From assembly GCF_900496995.4 (NCBI RefSeq), contig NC_044004.1, positions 53,970,224 to 54,034,223 on the forward strand: a stretch of 64,000 bases of DNA, read 5' to 3'. The translations under genes and the position numbers were made by a program. Below are positions 1 through 43,129 of the stretch, one piece after another (position 1 is the stretch's first letter; each line of letters begins with the position of its first letter). The notes under the pieces are model-generated. The model was not told the DNA's origin. It made no database searches and was given only the letters and a program-made list of their open reading frames with translations. This stretch comes from Aquila chrysaetos chrysaetos. Taxonomy: Eukaryota > Chordata > Aves > Accipitriformes > Accipitridae.

Positions 1-3000
1 AGTTTTTAAGAAAACTACCTTGACAGATTGTTTAAAATTACATCAGATTGTAAACCTTATTTATTTACATCATGAATAGAAGCAAAACCACCCCAAATTT
101 TGAAATACATAGATGAGGAGCAATGTGTGGGTTCTACGTACTTTGGTGTACAGGAAAGCCAGCATAGGTGGGAAATGAAGCAAATCATACTTGATAAGCC
201 CAACAACGCTACAATTTGTCTAGTATGCCAGTTTATTACAGTGGATGTATGTCAGGTACAGCTATTTTCAAACACCATTTGATACCAACCTCAGTTTGGG
301 CTCACTAGTGCAATACAGTCACACAGTGAAAAGGAAAGCATGTTGTTTTCATTTTTCTGGTGTTTTTTATGCCAGACTTTGTTTAAAGTGGGTTCGGATC
401 AGAAATATGCAGGTCTTGGCATCTGACCTTTCCTTGGGTTTTATGGTAGCCTTGAATATCCAGCAAAGGGAAATTGTCATGATCCATTTTTCCTTCTCTG
501 TTATATGGTTGTCACCAATAAAAAGTGTTTTACTGTTACCTCTTGACTATTTTACACAGTAGATCAGGCTGAGTTAAGAGGTGTAATTTATTTCAACTTC
601 TTTAACTGCACTGTGTTTTCATTGCTGACTATTTGCCAAAAAATATCCCATGGAAATTCTTTTATCTGATGACTGTAAAGTACAGTGAGTTAGCAGTTAG
701 TTATTTCCCTTTCTCTTAAAACAATCATGTTGATGGTATAACCCTGGCCTGGTGGGAAGTCATCAGGCTGTAGTTCATGATATAGCATAGGAAACTCTAG
801 CAGGGTGTTGCATGATAGTTTCATATTTTAATAAAAGTATGATTTGAGGAAAAGCACACTAACTGTATAGGCTAGCGCAGAGCATAGATGAAGTAACCTT
901 GTGGTTTAAAAGTTCCGTCCAACAGTTTTATCAAGTTGACTGATTTTATTTTGAGGTTTGGGTGTTTTTTGTTTTGTTTTTTTAATTACTGTTCAGACAC
1001 TTTTTTATGAGTGTACTTAATTCCCAGTCCAAAGCAGCGGTTGAAACAGCCATTCCATGATGTGCAAAGCTTCTGAGGTGTGTACCTTCTCTGAAGCAGT
1101 AAGCATTGCTGCCCGTCAGTGGGTGCTATCGCTAGCCAAATGTTGTTGTTATTGGCCTGGGAAAATGCGAATGGATGGTACTGCATTAATCAGAGCCTTC
1201 AAATACCCTGTGTAGAAAGAGAAGAGAGCACAGCACTCTGATGGTTTTTTTCTGAACAGACTTGTTTGTGGCCCTTAGCATGTTTTGGGAAGGAGCAAGT
1301 CTGGCTTTTACTTGTGACAAACCCATGCAAGCTCATGGAAGATCTGCTTTTTCACTGCATAGACAGCACATAAATTGTGCAGCTGTGGCACAGAAATCAA
1401 TCTGTTAAGATAACTATTGCTAATTATTCATCCTCAGGGAACAGGATGGCTTAAGATTTGGACTACAGAATAACAGAATACAGAGCTTTTCACCTCCTAC
1501 ATTACCGGACTTGTTGAATCAGAGCAGTGCCCAAAAGTCATTACCATCTGATGGCTGTGGGCTGGTGTGAAATGAGTTATTGGGCTTTATCCAGGTTCTA
1601 GTGGAGAAATTCCTGTCCAAATCACATAACTATGGCTACAGTTGGCAGGGGCTGGACTACTTATTGGCAGCTACAGCAGAGAGCTTGAGGACTGAATGTA
1701 CACTAAGAGATGGGCTCTCTAGATCAAATTTTTTTTGCACCACCATGAGTAAATGCAAAGCTTAAATCAGCGATTTTCCCTCTGTGTGAGGTACCACTGT
1801 CTACAGACCTCTCAAACCAACATGAAACAGCATTATTTAAAACCAGGATGTAATTCATCCTGATGGTTACTTCACTGTGATTGTGGAGCAGGGATCTGTG
1901 ATCGCTTCTCTGTCATTTAAAGAAATGGTAGCAAAACAAACTGCGAAACAATGAAATGGTTTGCCACCCTAGAAAGTTAGTATTTAGATGCAAAAGCTTA
2001 GTGCTTATAGATTACCATGAAGTCTAGGAGGGATGGGAAGCAAAATGGAAGAATATCTCTAAGAAGGATTAGTTGTTGGCATGGAGGTTAGCAGGGGTTT
2101 AGACTAGACATTAGTCATTCTCATGGTCATCCAGTGTAATGCTTTCATTTTACAGCACTTTATTTTCCTCATTTTCCTTCTCCTGGCTTCAGGATCTTTG
2201 TAGACGTGCCTTTCAGTAAAGGAGCTCAGGTGAAGCAAAGCATGGAGAGATACACATTTGGAAAAAAACCAACAGTAGCATGCTGCTTCTGAGCACACAG
2301 TCCCTGTTCTCAGGTGGAGATTCCTAACAGAGGCCATCACATTGCAATTTGGAGTGGTCCCAGTCCTTAGAGGAAAATATTTCTCAGGAGCAGTACTCCA
2401 AGGAGACATAAAAGTCCTGGTGGCCACCTGCCTGTCTTTGTGGTGGAAGGTGCTTTGTACATGCTGGTGAATTTTAGTGGAAAAAGAGGGATAGGCTGAG
2501 AAAATCAACTAAATTTGATGAAGGTATACCAGTCCAAGGGTGACCTTCAGGCTCTCAACTGTTTTGATTAATTCCCTGATGCAGTCAGTAAGTTTCTCAG
2601 CAGACTACAATAACCTTATTTCTCATACGATTTTTCTGCAGTTGTCCCAAGCTGCACTCAGTTCATCAGGGATGGGAAGCTGGCCATAAGCAGACTGCAA
2701 CAGAATAGGCTACAGCAGAGAAGCAGCCAAATTTAAATAGCCTGAAATCCCTTGCTTCCAGGGCACTTGGACATGGCTCCTTAGGAGAGCTTTCAAAACC
2801 CAAAGGGCTTCTAATCCCTAGACAGAGCCAGGGCTGCATGACCAACATGTGCTTCTTACAGCACAGGAGCAAATGCAAGAGGACTGTCTGTTCACCATCC
2901 TAAACTGTGCATTTCATACCTGGTATCAGGAGAAACTTGTTGCCAAACTGAAAAGCTCTTGTGGGTTTCCTCCTACGCGTTACCTTTTGGGGAAAGGACT

Positions 3001-6000
3001 GCTGAAAATCTTTCTGCTCCGAAGTCAAGCAGACGTAGAAGTCAAAAGATCTTGTAGAAACTCAGCTCTGAGTGGGAGAAGAAGAGTTCTTACATGTTCC
3101 ACGGTCATCTGCTGGGTGAGACATCTGAATTTCAGAGGCAAAAGATCTGCCTATCTTTTTAGCTAGCAGCCAGGAATTTAAGGCATAAAAGGAACCAGAG
3201 AATGGAATGAGAAGAGGTTTTCTTTTTAGAAGATAGAAAAGGGCCTGGTTGAAAGTATCTTATTCCTATCTCCTTTAATTTTATTTGATTTAATGTATTC
3301 AGCACCAAAGTGCAATGATTTTACACTGCTTTTTACCCTAGGCATTAGCTGAAAGCAAAATCCTAGGCTACATCCCTACTTCAAACTCTTGGAAAGTGTA
3401 AATCTGAATGCCAGCCTATTTGTCCTAAGTTTTCTAAAAACCAAACTACATCTGTAAATAGCCACCTGTGATGCTTTGATGATACTTCAGACTTCTGATT
3501 CTAATTCAGCAGCTCCCACCTGTCTTATTTTAAGACTACAACCGGGTCTAGGGATGTAAGCTGTTGTTTATGGCGAGTTCTGCAGAAGCTGTTCATGATC
3601 ACATCCCTGATAAATGATGGGCACAGATTGCATTAGAGTATGACTGCCTTATACATTTGTTGAAAAAAGGAATGACCTACAGTTGTCTGTATTGAGGAAG
3701 GTATTTAGTTGTCTAAATTTAACATCTTCAGGCACTTTCAAATGTGTAATTAAACCTTTCATTTTTTTTTTGTGCTAGGTGTAAAATGCCTTTGGTTTTG
3801 CACTCCTTGCTGAGGAAAGATCCCTGCTAAATCTGTAGATGGGTTGTAGAAGGAGCCATGGAAATGATACACAGAGAAAACTATTTCACTCAGTTGCCTC
3901 ATGAGCTAGAAGTTCACTTTGTTGCCTCATAAGCTTGAAGTCTAAAAATCCTTGACAGGAATATTAATAGTTGAATGTTCCCCATTCAATGGTAACAAAG
4001 TAATACAGACAAAAATTGCTGATTGAAAGAGAATTTACTTAATCTCTAATCCTGTGACCCAGGGAGCAAACATCTGTTGATACTAATTTGTTGTACACAG
4101 GCTGCATTTTAGAGTTTCATAATTATATTATGAGAAACAAACAGTGCATTTTTTCTTTAATTGAAGAACCTACTGCATCTTAAGGTATACCTATGAGTAC
4201 ACAGATATACAGTGCATCTTGAGTGAACTAATCCATTTAGTTCTAATTTTGCCAAATGTTAGTCAAAACAGTATGGGACTTCAACATCCAGTTGTGACAT
4301 GAATCCAATTAGTATCCTGATGCTGGGCAGAAGGGTTACAAGCCCATAGTTTGTCTATGTTTTGTAACTAGTTTTCTGGTTTGACTTTAGGAAGAGGTGA
4401 GCTAATAAAAAATCCAGTCGGTTTCAGTGGAATACATAGGTACTAAGCAGAGATCAAGCCACACAAGTTTTGCATTTCATAGGTGTTATAGTCTGATATG
4501 GTGAATGATTGTCTTATTGTCTTTCATGTGTATCACCTTAGTATTACTAATGTACGTCTTATGCAAGGAATACGCAAGGAGTGGAAGGGCTATAACGCTC
4601 AAAAAGCTAACACTTCTCTAAATGAGCTGTTCTTTTGTGCAAAGCCCCGCTTTTCCCAGAGCTAACGAGTTTCAGCTTTTTCCTAGTTTGCTAGGGACAA
4701 GCTTGCGTGTCTCTTGTTACACAGCAGAAAAGTAGAGCCTGTCTGCCAGTTGTTGCCGGTGCCTGCCCATTTGCAGTGCTTTCCTACCAGAGCTGGCACA
4801 GGAGAGGAGGGGTGTGCAGCTGGGAGGCATGACATGCACGCTTGTGCTCAGGGCACTGCCCGGCCCCAGGCACCCAGGAGCACAGACTGGACTTCGTTAG
4901 TCCTCCGAAGGGCATATGGGCTGATTGAACGGCCCTGCTCTTCCTCCAGCCTTTTGCTGCTTCGGGACCTTTCAGCCTGTTCTCGCCTTGGTGGTTGGTT
5001 GCCATCCAAGCCCTGAAGTGTAGCTGCTGGTTCCCATCACCTCTGCCTGTTTGCCCCCTCCATCTCTCTGTAGGGAGCTGAAAAGGATACAGTTTTCCGT
5101 CAGCTCCACAATATATCAGTCCTGATGATGGAGGTTTGGGGAAGGTTTTAGAGTCAAAGCAGCAGTTCAGGAGCCAATCAAAATAATAATAATAATGCCA
5201 ATTGTTTCTAAAGACTTAACAGTAAATCAAGAATTTCAAGCCTGCTCTTCAACTACTCTGTTGGAGCGAGCTGTTCATAAATGACCCTTTAGTAAGATTT
5301 CTTACAGGGAAGCAAAAGGAAAGTGAGAAACTGCCAGTTGAAGCTTTTCATGCTGATCTCATTTTTGTCTTTGAGGCTTAAAATATTCACAAGCACCGAA
5401 AGCTGATATTTATGAGTGGAGCTGGGGGGGGGGGGGGGTGGGGGTGTCACTTAAACAGTTCCTAGCCCATCACCAACATCTCTAGCTGTACTCCACCAGC
5501 TCCATGGAGATTCAGTACTCTGATATTTTTAGAAGTAATCGCCTCCATATATTTCAGCATTGTGCGTTCTAAAACACATTCTTGCCTTTTACTTTGTTTA
5601 TAGATTTTTTTTTTATAGAAATGAACTGTTTTTCCTTGTTTTCCAAGTAGTATTTCTGCAATTCAGTGACAGAAAATGCTGTTGAACTTGAAAGAACATC
5701 ACTTTCTGTTAAATCTTTGTTAAATTGTATGCCTGTCTCCTGCTCTGCCTGGAGTACCATAAATCCCACTCATTTTTATGGGGTTCAGTGGATGTAGATA
5801 CATGCCAAGTATAGAGACAAAGAAAGCACACAGGTGTAACCAAGGATTTGACCTGTGTAATGCAATAGGAGGAAAGCTGTACTCTGCAATCTGAAAAGCA
5901 CAACATATCTCTTTGGCAGCAGCAGAACTTGAACATCAGCACCTTTGATCTAATGCCACTGAGGCTCAATAAGCCTCAAACCCAGTGACCACTTCGGAGG

Positions 6001-6146
6001 CTTCTACAGAAAACCGCTCTGTAGTGAACACTAGGCTCAAATAACTTTCTCAAATTTTGATGAGTAGAAATACTTTAAAGCTTTCATTCCAAGCCTTGCA
6101 ATCCAGCCTAGAACTGTTTCTTTTTTCCTCTCCCTTATATTTCTAG
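1..6146 (+). other. Non-coding: upstream/intronic sequence 5' of the first coding exon of BMPR1B
   Basis: No exon of a known gene is recognised. The sequence is AT-rich with many stops in all frames. A GC-richer patch at about 4720-5030 carries overlapping open frames on both strands that look like chance. A G15-T-G5 tract lies at 5424-5444. An upstream BMPR1B exon encoding a signal peptide was looked for and not found. Confidence 0.7.
5424..5444 (+). repeat. G-run (G15, T, G5)
   Basis: A mononucleotide G tract is interrupted once by T. It is likely length-variable and prone to sequencing error. Confidence 0.95.
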
Positions 6147-36789
<30,643 letters not shown>

Positions 36790-37085
36790 CTCGGCCAGAG
36801 GCAGTTCTTGTGAAGGCCCATGGAAACGGACTTTCTCGTGCAGGCAGAAGTCCTGAAGAGGTATCGAAAGTCTTTGGTAATAAGTATCTTGAATGCAGTC
36901 ATGCTTAAGAGCAGCTGTAGGTTCGTTTGACAGCTTTTGAGGAGACTATCCTTTGCAAAAATCGGCTGAATTTTGACATACAAGATTGGAAGAGGCTTGT
37001 CTGCCCTTGTTTACACGGGGAAATACAGTTTTAGTAACTGGTTTAAGATTATGCATGTTGCTTTCCGTGAAAGCCACTTATTATT

Positions 37086-37127
37086 TTATTATTATTATTA
37101 TTATTATTATTGTTATTATTATTATTT
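37086..37127 (+). repeat. TTA microsatellite
   Basis: An ATT/TTA trinucleotide run with one ttg interruption lies in the BMPR1B 3' UTR, about 300 nt after the stop and upstream of the proximal poly(A) signal. Confidence 0.95.
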
Positions 37128-37164
37128 TGACTGTTTAAAAAGATACTGCTTTAAATTTTATGAA

Positions 37165-37170
37165 AATAAA
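37165..37170 (+). promoter_or_regulatory. BMPR1B: Proximal polyadenylation signal of BMPR1B
   Basis: A canonical AATAAA lies about 375 nt after the stop and is followed by a GT-rich stretch (gatgtatattgtt) that could serve as the downstream element. Use would give a short 3' UTR that still includes the TTA microsatellite. Confidence 0.55.
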
Positions 37171-37845
37171 ACTTTTGGTTAGAAGTAAAAAAAGATGTAT
37201 ATTGTTACATTGAAAAAAAATAATTGGAGGAAACTGTGCTGAAAGTTGAAAGCAAAGCGACTTTTTCATTTATAAAGAGACTATTGCACTCCAGCATTTA
37301 AAACAAGGACAGTGGGTCTGTGCAGCTCAGAGGAGCTGTAATGGAAACCATTCTGAAAGCCGTCTACCTGCGGAGATGACTTGTCGTAGCCCTGCACGTG
37401 CAAGCAGTTCTCATAGTATAGAGATGGAGCCCAGTTACATCCCTGCCATCGTTAGCACAGCTGGCTGGGTTCCTGTGGGTGACTCGTCCCAGGGGAGGTC
37501 GTGCTTTGCTTAAGATAATCGGGAGCTGTATGAATATGGTTCGGCGTGACTTGTTTGAAGAAGCTCTTCATGTTTCCAGGAAATCTGATGGGGTATGGTA
37601 CGAGGATGATAAACAAGTGCCCCTTTTCTTGGCTTTTTTTTTTCCTTTCTTTCCCCCTACTGCAAAATGAAGTATTTTGTGTGTGAGTGGAAATGAAGTA
37701 CACATTTGGATCCGCTGGTGAATTTGAAACTGCTGTGACCTACATACACAACCACTGAGTAAGAGGAATTTCCTTGTGAGAAAAAAATTATTCACTTGCT
37801 CTTCGATCTGTGTAAAAGTGAGGTATCCATCTACAACCACAGGAG

Positions 37846-37862
37846 AAAAAAAAAAAAAAAAA
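37846..37862 (+). repeat. A17 tract
   Basis: A mononucleotide A run in the probable BMPR1B 3' UTR could cause oligo-dT mispriming. Confidence 0.95.
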
Positions 37863-39620
37863 TCTGCGTTCCCTTTTTTAAGGGAAAGTGAAAAAACTCA
37901 AAGAAACCCCGTTTGTGGGGTGGCAATCATTTTTCTTTAAGCGTAAGGAGACCTGGTGCCTCCTGGCCACAGTAGGAAGCCAACAGGGAAGGAGCGTGGG
38001 ACTTGGGTGGGCGGTGAGAGCTGGGCACGGGGGCCGGCATTGGGCAGGTGCCTCCAGCCCTTCTCCTGCTGTAGCGAGAGGCACCCCAAACCAAACAATT
38101 TGGCTCATGCTTCGTCTGCCTTACTATTTGGAGTGTCCTTCCAGCAGCCTCCATGCCTCTGGGAGCCACTGCACGGTAGTGACAGGCTCTGCTGCCAAGC
38201 TGGGGCTCCGTACATCGTGGTTTCCAGCAAGAGGAGCTTTTAGGGGAGAAGAGAAATGGGAAACATATTTACCATCTTTCCCCGTTCCTCCTTCCTGGGG
38301 CCACAGCAGTTGCTGCGATGTTAAAACTACAGAAGGGGAAATGAGAGGTGAAATATTCCCTGTGAAGTATTTTCTTTGGAAAGGTCTCTGTTCTTCATCA
38401 GGTTATCAAAGCTGAGCTGTATGGGAGTTACCAGTTTGCCCTTTTTTACCCTTCTTTTCTTCTATTTTTTTAAAATTTTTGCCTGCCTATATCCTGTTTC
38501 ACTAGGTGGTGTTCAGTTTAATTTTGAAATAAGTCCTTACAAATGCTGCTTTGATTATGCTAAGCCTATTTCAGAACTGAAATAATTGCCATGCTGGATT
38601 TAGCCTCAGCATTTCTGTAATGCTTCTTTTTTCCCTTTTTGGACAAAACTGATTTATTTGTGGTAGGTAGGTATATAATTGGGGTTTAACTTCACAGCTC
38701 CCTGAAGGTGTTTCTAGTTGGAAAAATTACCATTTTATACTTTCAAGCTAACAGAGAAAAATGCACAGGTTCAAGAGAACCAGCAAGACCTCCATGATTG
38801 TAGGTGTTAAAAAGTTTAATCAGAGGATTTTCATTAATTAGAGTGCTTTTTCCACAGTGCAGTTTCCCTGCCTGTACCCAAAAATACCGAGCAATACAAA
38901 AAGAAAATCTCCGAGAGGTTATAGTACACTGAAACCTGGCCCCAAGAGAGGCGATGCTGGTTTCCTCGGTCCTTAATAAACAGCGTGCTTGCGTGGCTGA
39001 GAGCGGAGTTTGCTCCTCTCTTTGGCTGCCTTGGTTTGAAGATCTGTGGCCCAAAATGAGAAGGACAGCCCAGCCTCTCTTCACCTTTTTGTCTTAGTGA
39101 ATGGAGCCACAGGGTTTCTACTCTTAACTCCTTTCGCCTTCATGCCCTTTCATAAAAACCAGCACAGCCCCGAGGAACAGGGGTTTCTTGGCTCCGACGA
39201 AGCAGATGGGACCGTTGACTTTGGCAGCGGTCAGGGCAGGCTCGGTCAATCCCATCTCCGAGCCCGGTCCCTGTGGGTCCCGGGTAAGCGGTCGTGCAGC
39301 AGGGGTGCCTCTTCCCTGCCATGTTTAGGTGTTTTTTCACATCTGCTTTCCTCAAATAGATTTTTTTTTTTTAATTTTTTTTTTTTTTTCCCAATATTAT
39401 CATGGCTCTCCCCAGAAATGTTTTGGAGGGTGCTTTGCTGGCTGGTGGACGTGATGCACACGATGCCCCTGGCACCTGCTGTCAGTGTGTTACAAGAGAA
39501 AGGGCCAGTCGCTGGTTTTCTGAACAAGTCTTAATTTTTTGGTCCAAAAGAAAGGGATCTAAGATACTGATTGATAGGTTACATAAAGTGTGTATGTTAA
39601 ATGTTCAAGTTTATGTGTTT

Positions 39621-39651
39621 TATATATATATATAAATATATATATATATAT
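39621..39651 (+). repeat. TA dinucleotide repeat
   Basis: An almost perfect TA repeat has one extra A in its centre. It is self-complementary and lies in the probable BMPR1B 3' UTR. Confidence 0.95.
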
Positions 39652-39720
39652 TCAGTTGAGAGTCTGGAATAACTCCAGTATGTGGATTAAGAGTAAACTA
39701 TTATGGATGATAAAGCACTA

Positions 39721-39726
39721 AATAAA
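39721..39726 (+). promoter_or_regulatory. Possible middle polyadenylation signal of BMPR1B
   Basis: An AATAAA lies in an AT-rich part of the probable 3' UTR between two TA repeats. In such AT-rich sequence the hexamer occurs readily by chance, so support is weak. Confidence 0.3.
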
Positions 39727-39792
39727 ACATAATATTTATTTGTGAAAATGCATAAATGACAAATCACTGCAACGGTGCTATATAGGAAAATA

Positions 39793-39809
39793 AATATATA
39801 TATATATAT
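39793..39809 (+). repeat. Second short TA repeat
   Basis: A shorter TA run lies about 140 bp after the first. Confidence 0.9.
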
Positions 39810-40557
39810 GGAGACACACTCTGAGAAAGCAAAGGGTCTGCAGTTGTATAACTAGTGCCTGCCCATTTTCTCTGAAGACTCAAAAGGCCAGATATTGCCC
39901 TCAATTCTCCTGCCCACTGTAATCGATGCTATTGTAAGGGGATATTCCTAAGGTCAGAAAACAGCCTAAGGCAAGCGTGGAAGTCGTTTGTTCTAGCACT
40001 GTGACATTCGAGTTACCACTTGCATGGCTGACTTTCTGCAGCATTCAACATGTAATTATTATGGTTTCAGCATGTGCAGTGACTGCAGGTTAGTACATTT
40101 ATTTTGCCAGATGTGGCCTTTTAATGTCACTTCCAGGTTTTGGTAGTTTCACAGTGCACATCAATGAGGGCTTGGAAGTAGGTGATGAAGATGATCATGG
40201 CTTCAGTGCCCGCAGGTCTGAAAATCCAATTTTCAAATGTAAATCACTGAAGGAAGCTTAGTTTAGTGACTTATTGGCATAGGTAAAATGGCATAGGTAA
40301 GTGGGAGAAGGGGGAAAAAAACCCAAAACAAAAAGAGGAGAGATGCCATCTAGCAACTGCTATCCTTTCTCTAGCACAAAGTTATTTCTGTTAAAGAAAA
40401 GGTTGACAATGTAAAGACTAAGAAACGAATTTGTGTTCTTTTTTGAGAACCAGTGCCTTATTAAACCTGTAAATACTGTAATTAGAAAACCTGGGGAACA
40501 AACTGTGTTACGTTGTATTTGTTCAAATTGTATAGGGTTGTTTTAACATTCCCCCCA

Positions 40558-40563
40558 AATAAA
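40558..40563 (+). promoter_or_regulatory. BMPR1B: Distal polyadenylation signal of BMPR1B
   Basis: A canonical AATAAA lies within cccccaaataaaattg and is followed by T-rich sequence including tgcttttacttc. It is the last AATAAA before the GC-richer gap, which makes it the best candidate for the full-length transcript end. Confidence 0.55.
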
Positions 40564-41858
40564 ATTGTTTCCATCTCCATGAAAAAGATTGCTTTTACTT
40601 CTATTTATTTTTCATGTGCTTGAAAAGCACCACCTTTGGGTTTCATTTCACTGGCTAGATTATTTTGACCGTGCCTCACTGTATTTATTTATTTTTTTTT
40701 ATAAGATTTTTCCTGAGCAAACAAGTAAACAGCAAGATGTTGCATATGTTTCCACTGGCATAAAAAAGCATCACCCCTTTCACAACTCAGTGAAGAGAGA
40801 AATGGTAATTAAAATAGTGTTATCACTAATAGAGCAGTCACTCGCATTTTGTGGTTGATTATGTGAATCTTTAGAAATTTGGCATTCGCATAAAATTTTT
40901 GTGAGCCCCCCCCTTCCCTTATTTCCCCCACATATTTATGAATTGTGACTACTATTTTTAATAGCACATAAGGCACAGGAGGTAATCTGTGCACAGACTG
41001 AAGCTAGATTTTCCAGCCCCGTGCTTCAGGAGAAAAAAAGTTGCAGCCTACATACACCGCATCAGCTGAAAGGCGGCGTTGCTTAATGCTGAGAGACATT
41101 GGAGCATATGTATCTCTACATATAGAGAGATATTTGTATGTATTTGTATTTACGGCCTGAGCTCTCCTCTGGTTCTGCAGTGCCGTGTTGCAGCACGCAG
41201 CGTTCAGCTCAGCATTTCCTAACATGTAATTACCTTGCCGGTTATTTTCAGAGAAGTGTGTAAACAGCATTTTTTCCTTGAGCTGCATCTTACCGCTGAC
41301 TAACACAGACCCTGCAGCCCTCCTGTTTGCCCCAGGCCATCTGTGATCAGTGGCGGAGTGTTGCAGTTAGTCTCCAGCAGCATTTCCACAATCCCTTGGC
41401 GAGGCCATGTCTAGGTGGGAAAGCCCCATGCTCGCTGCACGTTGTCCCTGGCATGTCACTGTATCCCATAGTTTTGGGGCTGTTTCTGCCCCCCTTGGCT
41501 GCACGGTGCTGAAGGCGATTTGGTGCTTCAGCACAGCCCGTCTCAGCTGCACCTTCTCCAGCATGCTGCTGAGATAGGTGTTTCTGCAGCTGCCGTCTGT
41601 TCCCCCCATCCTGCTTGCTTTTTCCCCTGACTTTCCAGGTATGGCTTTTTTGGGGCAGTCCTAGACTCTGTTCTCATTTTCTTTCCTCTCCACCTTGCTA
41701 GGTGCATGGCTACTATTTAGCCTTGGGCTTAGCTACCCCTATCTTCTGCAGCTGCAGGCAGCACTGGCACTGTTTCGCTTCCATTTGAGGTTGGCAGAGT
41801 CGTGCTACTGTGCCCTGCCAAAACCAGAGCTCTGCTTCTTCCTGAAACACACCAAACC

Positions 41859-42188
41859 ATGCCTTTCACGACCTGGGAAGGAGAGTTGCAGTCCCACCTT
41901 CAAACACAGAAGCACTGGAGCAGACACTTCCAGGAGTCTCAGGAAGAACAGCTAAAGGTGAGGTACCTGAAGGAGAAGTCCCTGAAGATAAGGAGGGAGC
42001 TGCTTGGCCAATGCAAAGACTGCAGGCTGTGGCAGACCCAGCCCATGGGGGTGTCAGAAACCAAAGGAAACTTAAGTTCGGCAATACATGTAGACAGGGT
42101 GGGAATAGTGGGATGGACAGAAAAGAGCTTGTCTCCTGTGAAAGCTAAGTATGCAAAGGGAAAGGCAGACAGACACCAGGAAATCTAA
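41859..42188 (+). other. Unrecognised open reading frame in the intergenic gap
   Basis: This is an ATG-initiated frame of 109 codons. The frame stays open further upstream, but only from a GTG. The product is hydrophilic and rich in Gln, Lys and Glu, with a stretch around EEQLKVRYLKEKSLKIRREL that could form a helix. I recognise no family, and no splice or promoter context supports it. Chance is the likeliest explanation. Confidence 0.12.
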
Positions 42189-43129
42189 ATGGAGTGACTG
42201 TGTCCAAAGTGGGCATCTTAATTTTGCAGAAACCAGCCCTGCCAGCAGCTCAGCTCTCTTTAGCTGTGGGACCATGTGGTGGCCAAAGTTACCATTGAAG
42301 AAATTATGCCTCGTGTCCCTTGGGATACAGATCCTCCCTTCATGTCATAGCTCCAAGTCCTCTTCATATATAATCTACCTCTTCCTATTATGGGGAAGAT
42401 AATCACGAAATAATAATAATAAAAAAAAAGAATAGTTCTCCCTCCGTGTTGCCAAAGGTCCAGTGGCTTTTGGATGGAGCAAACCTGTCACTGGTGCTTG
42501 GCCGCAGCTCTGTGCCATGCTCGATGTACTTGAGCAATGCCCAGTATTTCATCCGGACTCGGGGCATCAGGGCTTGGCTCAGTAACCTGCCAGTCCTGCC
42601 AGTCCCCAGCTCCGTCCCCAGTAGCTGCAAGGGACAGCTGTCTGAGCTGGTACTGCAGGGCTGCCCGTGCCTGCCCTCCGGCAAAGAATTGCTGCCCGTT
42701 AAGTGCAAATAAATTACAGGAGCCAGTGGGCATATATTGCCTACATCCCAGTTTTAGCAGAGAAGCCAGGGAAACGGAGGAGCCTTGTGTTAGTGACACA
42801 CTTCATTGCGGAGCGTTAAAGAAGCCAGCGGGGTCCCATGCTCAGGGAGAACGGCCTGAGCAGTTGTCTTCTGCCCACCGTGTAGCTCGCATTAAAAATT
42901 GCAATGGGGGGGAAATAAAATAAAGCTACCTTACACCTTGGGAAAAGCTTGCTGTAATCCAAGGGGATGGGTTTTCAAAGGCCTGCCCTTTTCCAGCTGG
43001 ACTGCAGGGACTCGCAAACCTGGCAAATGCACTTGTTGCCACATTCTCGGCTTTTGGGCTGTGTGCTGTTTGGCTTCGTACGCTATCGGAATGCTTCGGC
43101 TTTGACTTAACCTTGACTTGCCCCTCGCA

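Larger units (their letters stand above)
36790..40580 (+). other. BMPR1B: BMPR1B 3' UTR (probable extent)
   Basis: The sequence after the stop has no splice-supported coding continuation. It holds AATAAA signals at 37165-37170, 39721-39726 and 40558-40563. Mammalian BMPR1B has, as I recall, a 3' UTR of several kilobases, so the distal end near 40580 is plausible. It includes a TTA microsatellite (37086-37127), an A17 tract (37846-37862) and two TA repeats. Open frames inside it (for example 37888-38415) are uncorroborated. The boundary is inferred from signals only. Confidence 0.65.

Noticed and set aside
1..6146. Search for an upstream BMPR1B signal-peptide exon
   Set aside because: No ATG-led hydrophobic frame ending in a donor of suitable phase was recognised, so it probably lies upstream of the window.
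37888..38415. 175-codon plus-strand open frame after the BMPR1B stop
   Set aside because: It lies in the probable 3' UTR, has no recognisable domain and overlaps opposite-strand frames of similar length in the same GC-rich stretch, so chance is likelier than a gene.
39046..39534. 162-codon plus-strand open frame
   Set aside because: It is in the BMPR1B 3' UTR region and runs through a T-rich tract giving a poly-Phe stretch. There is no support.
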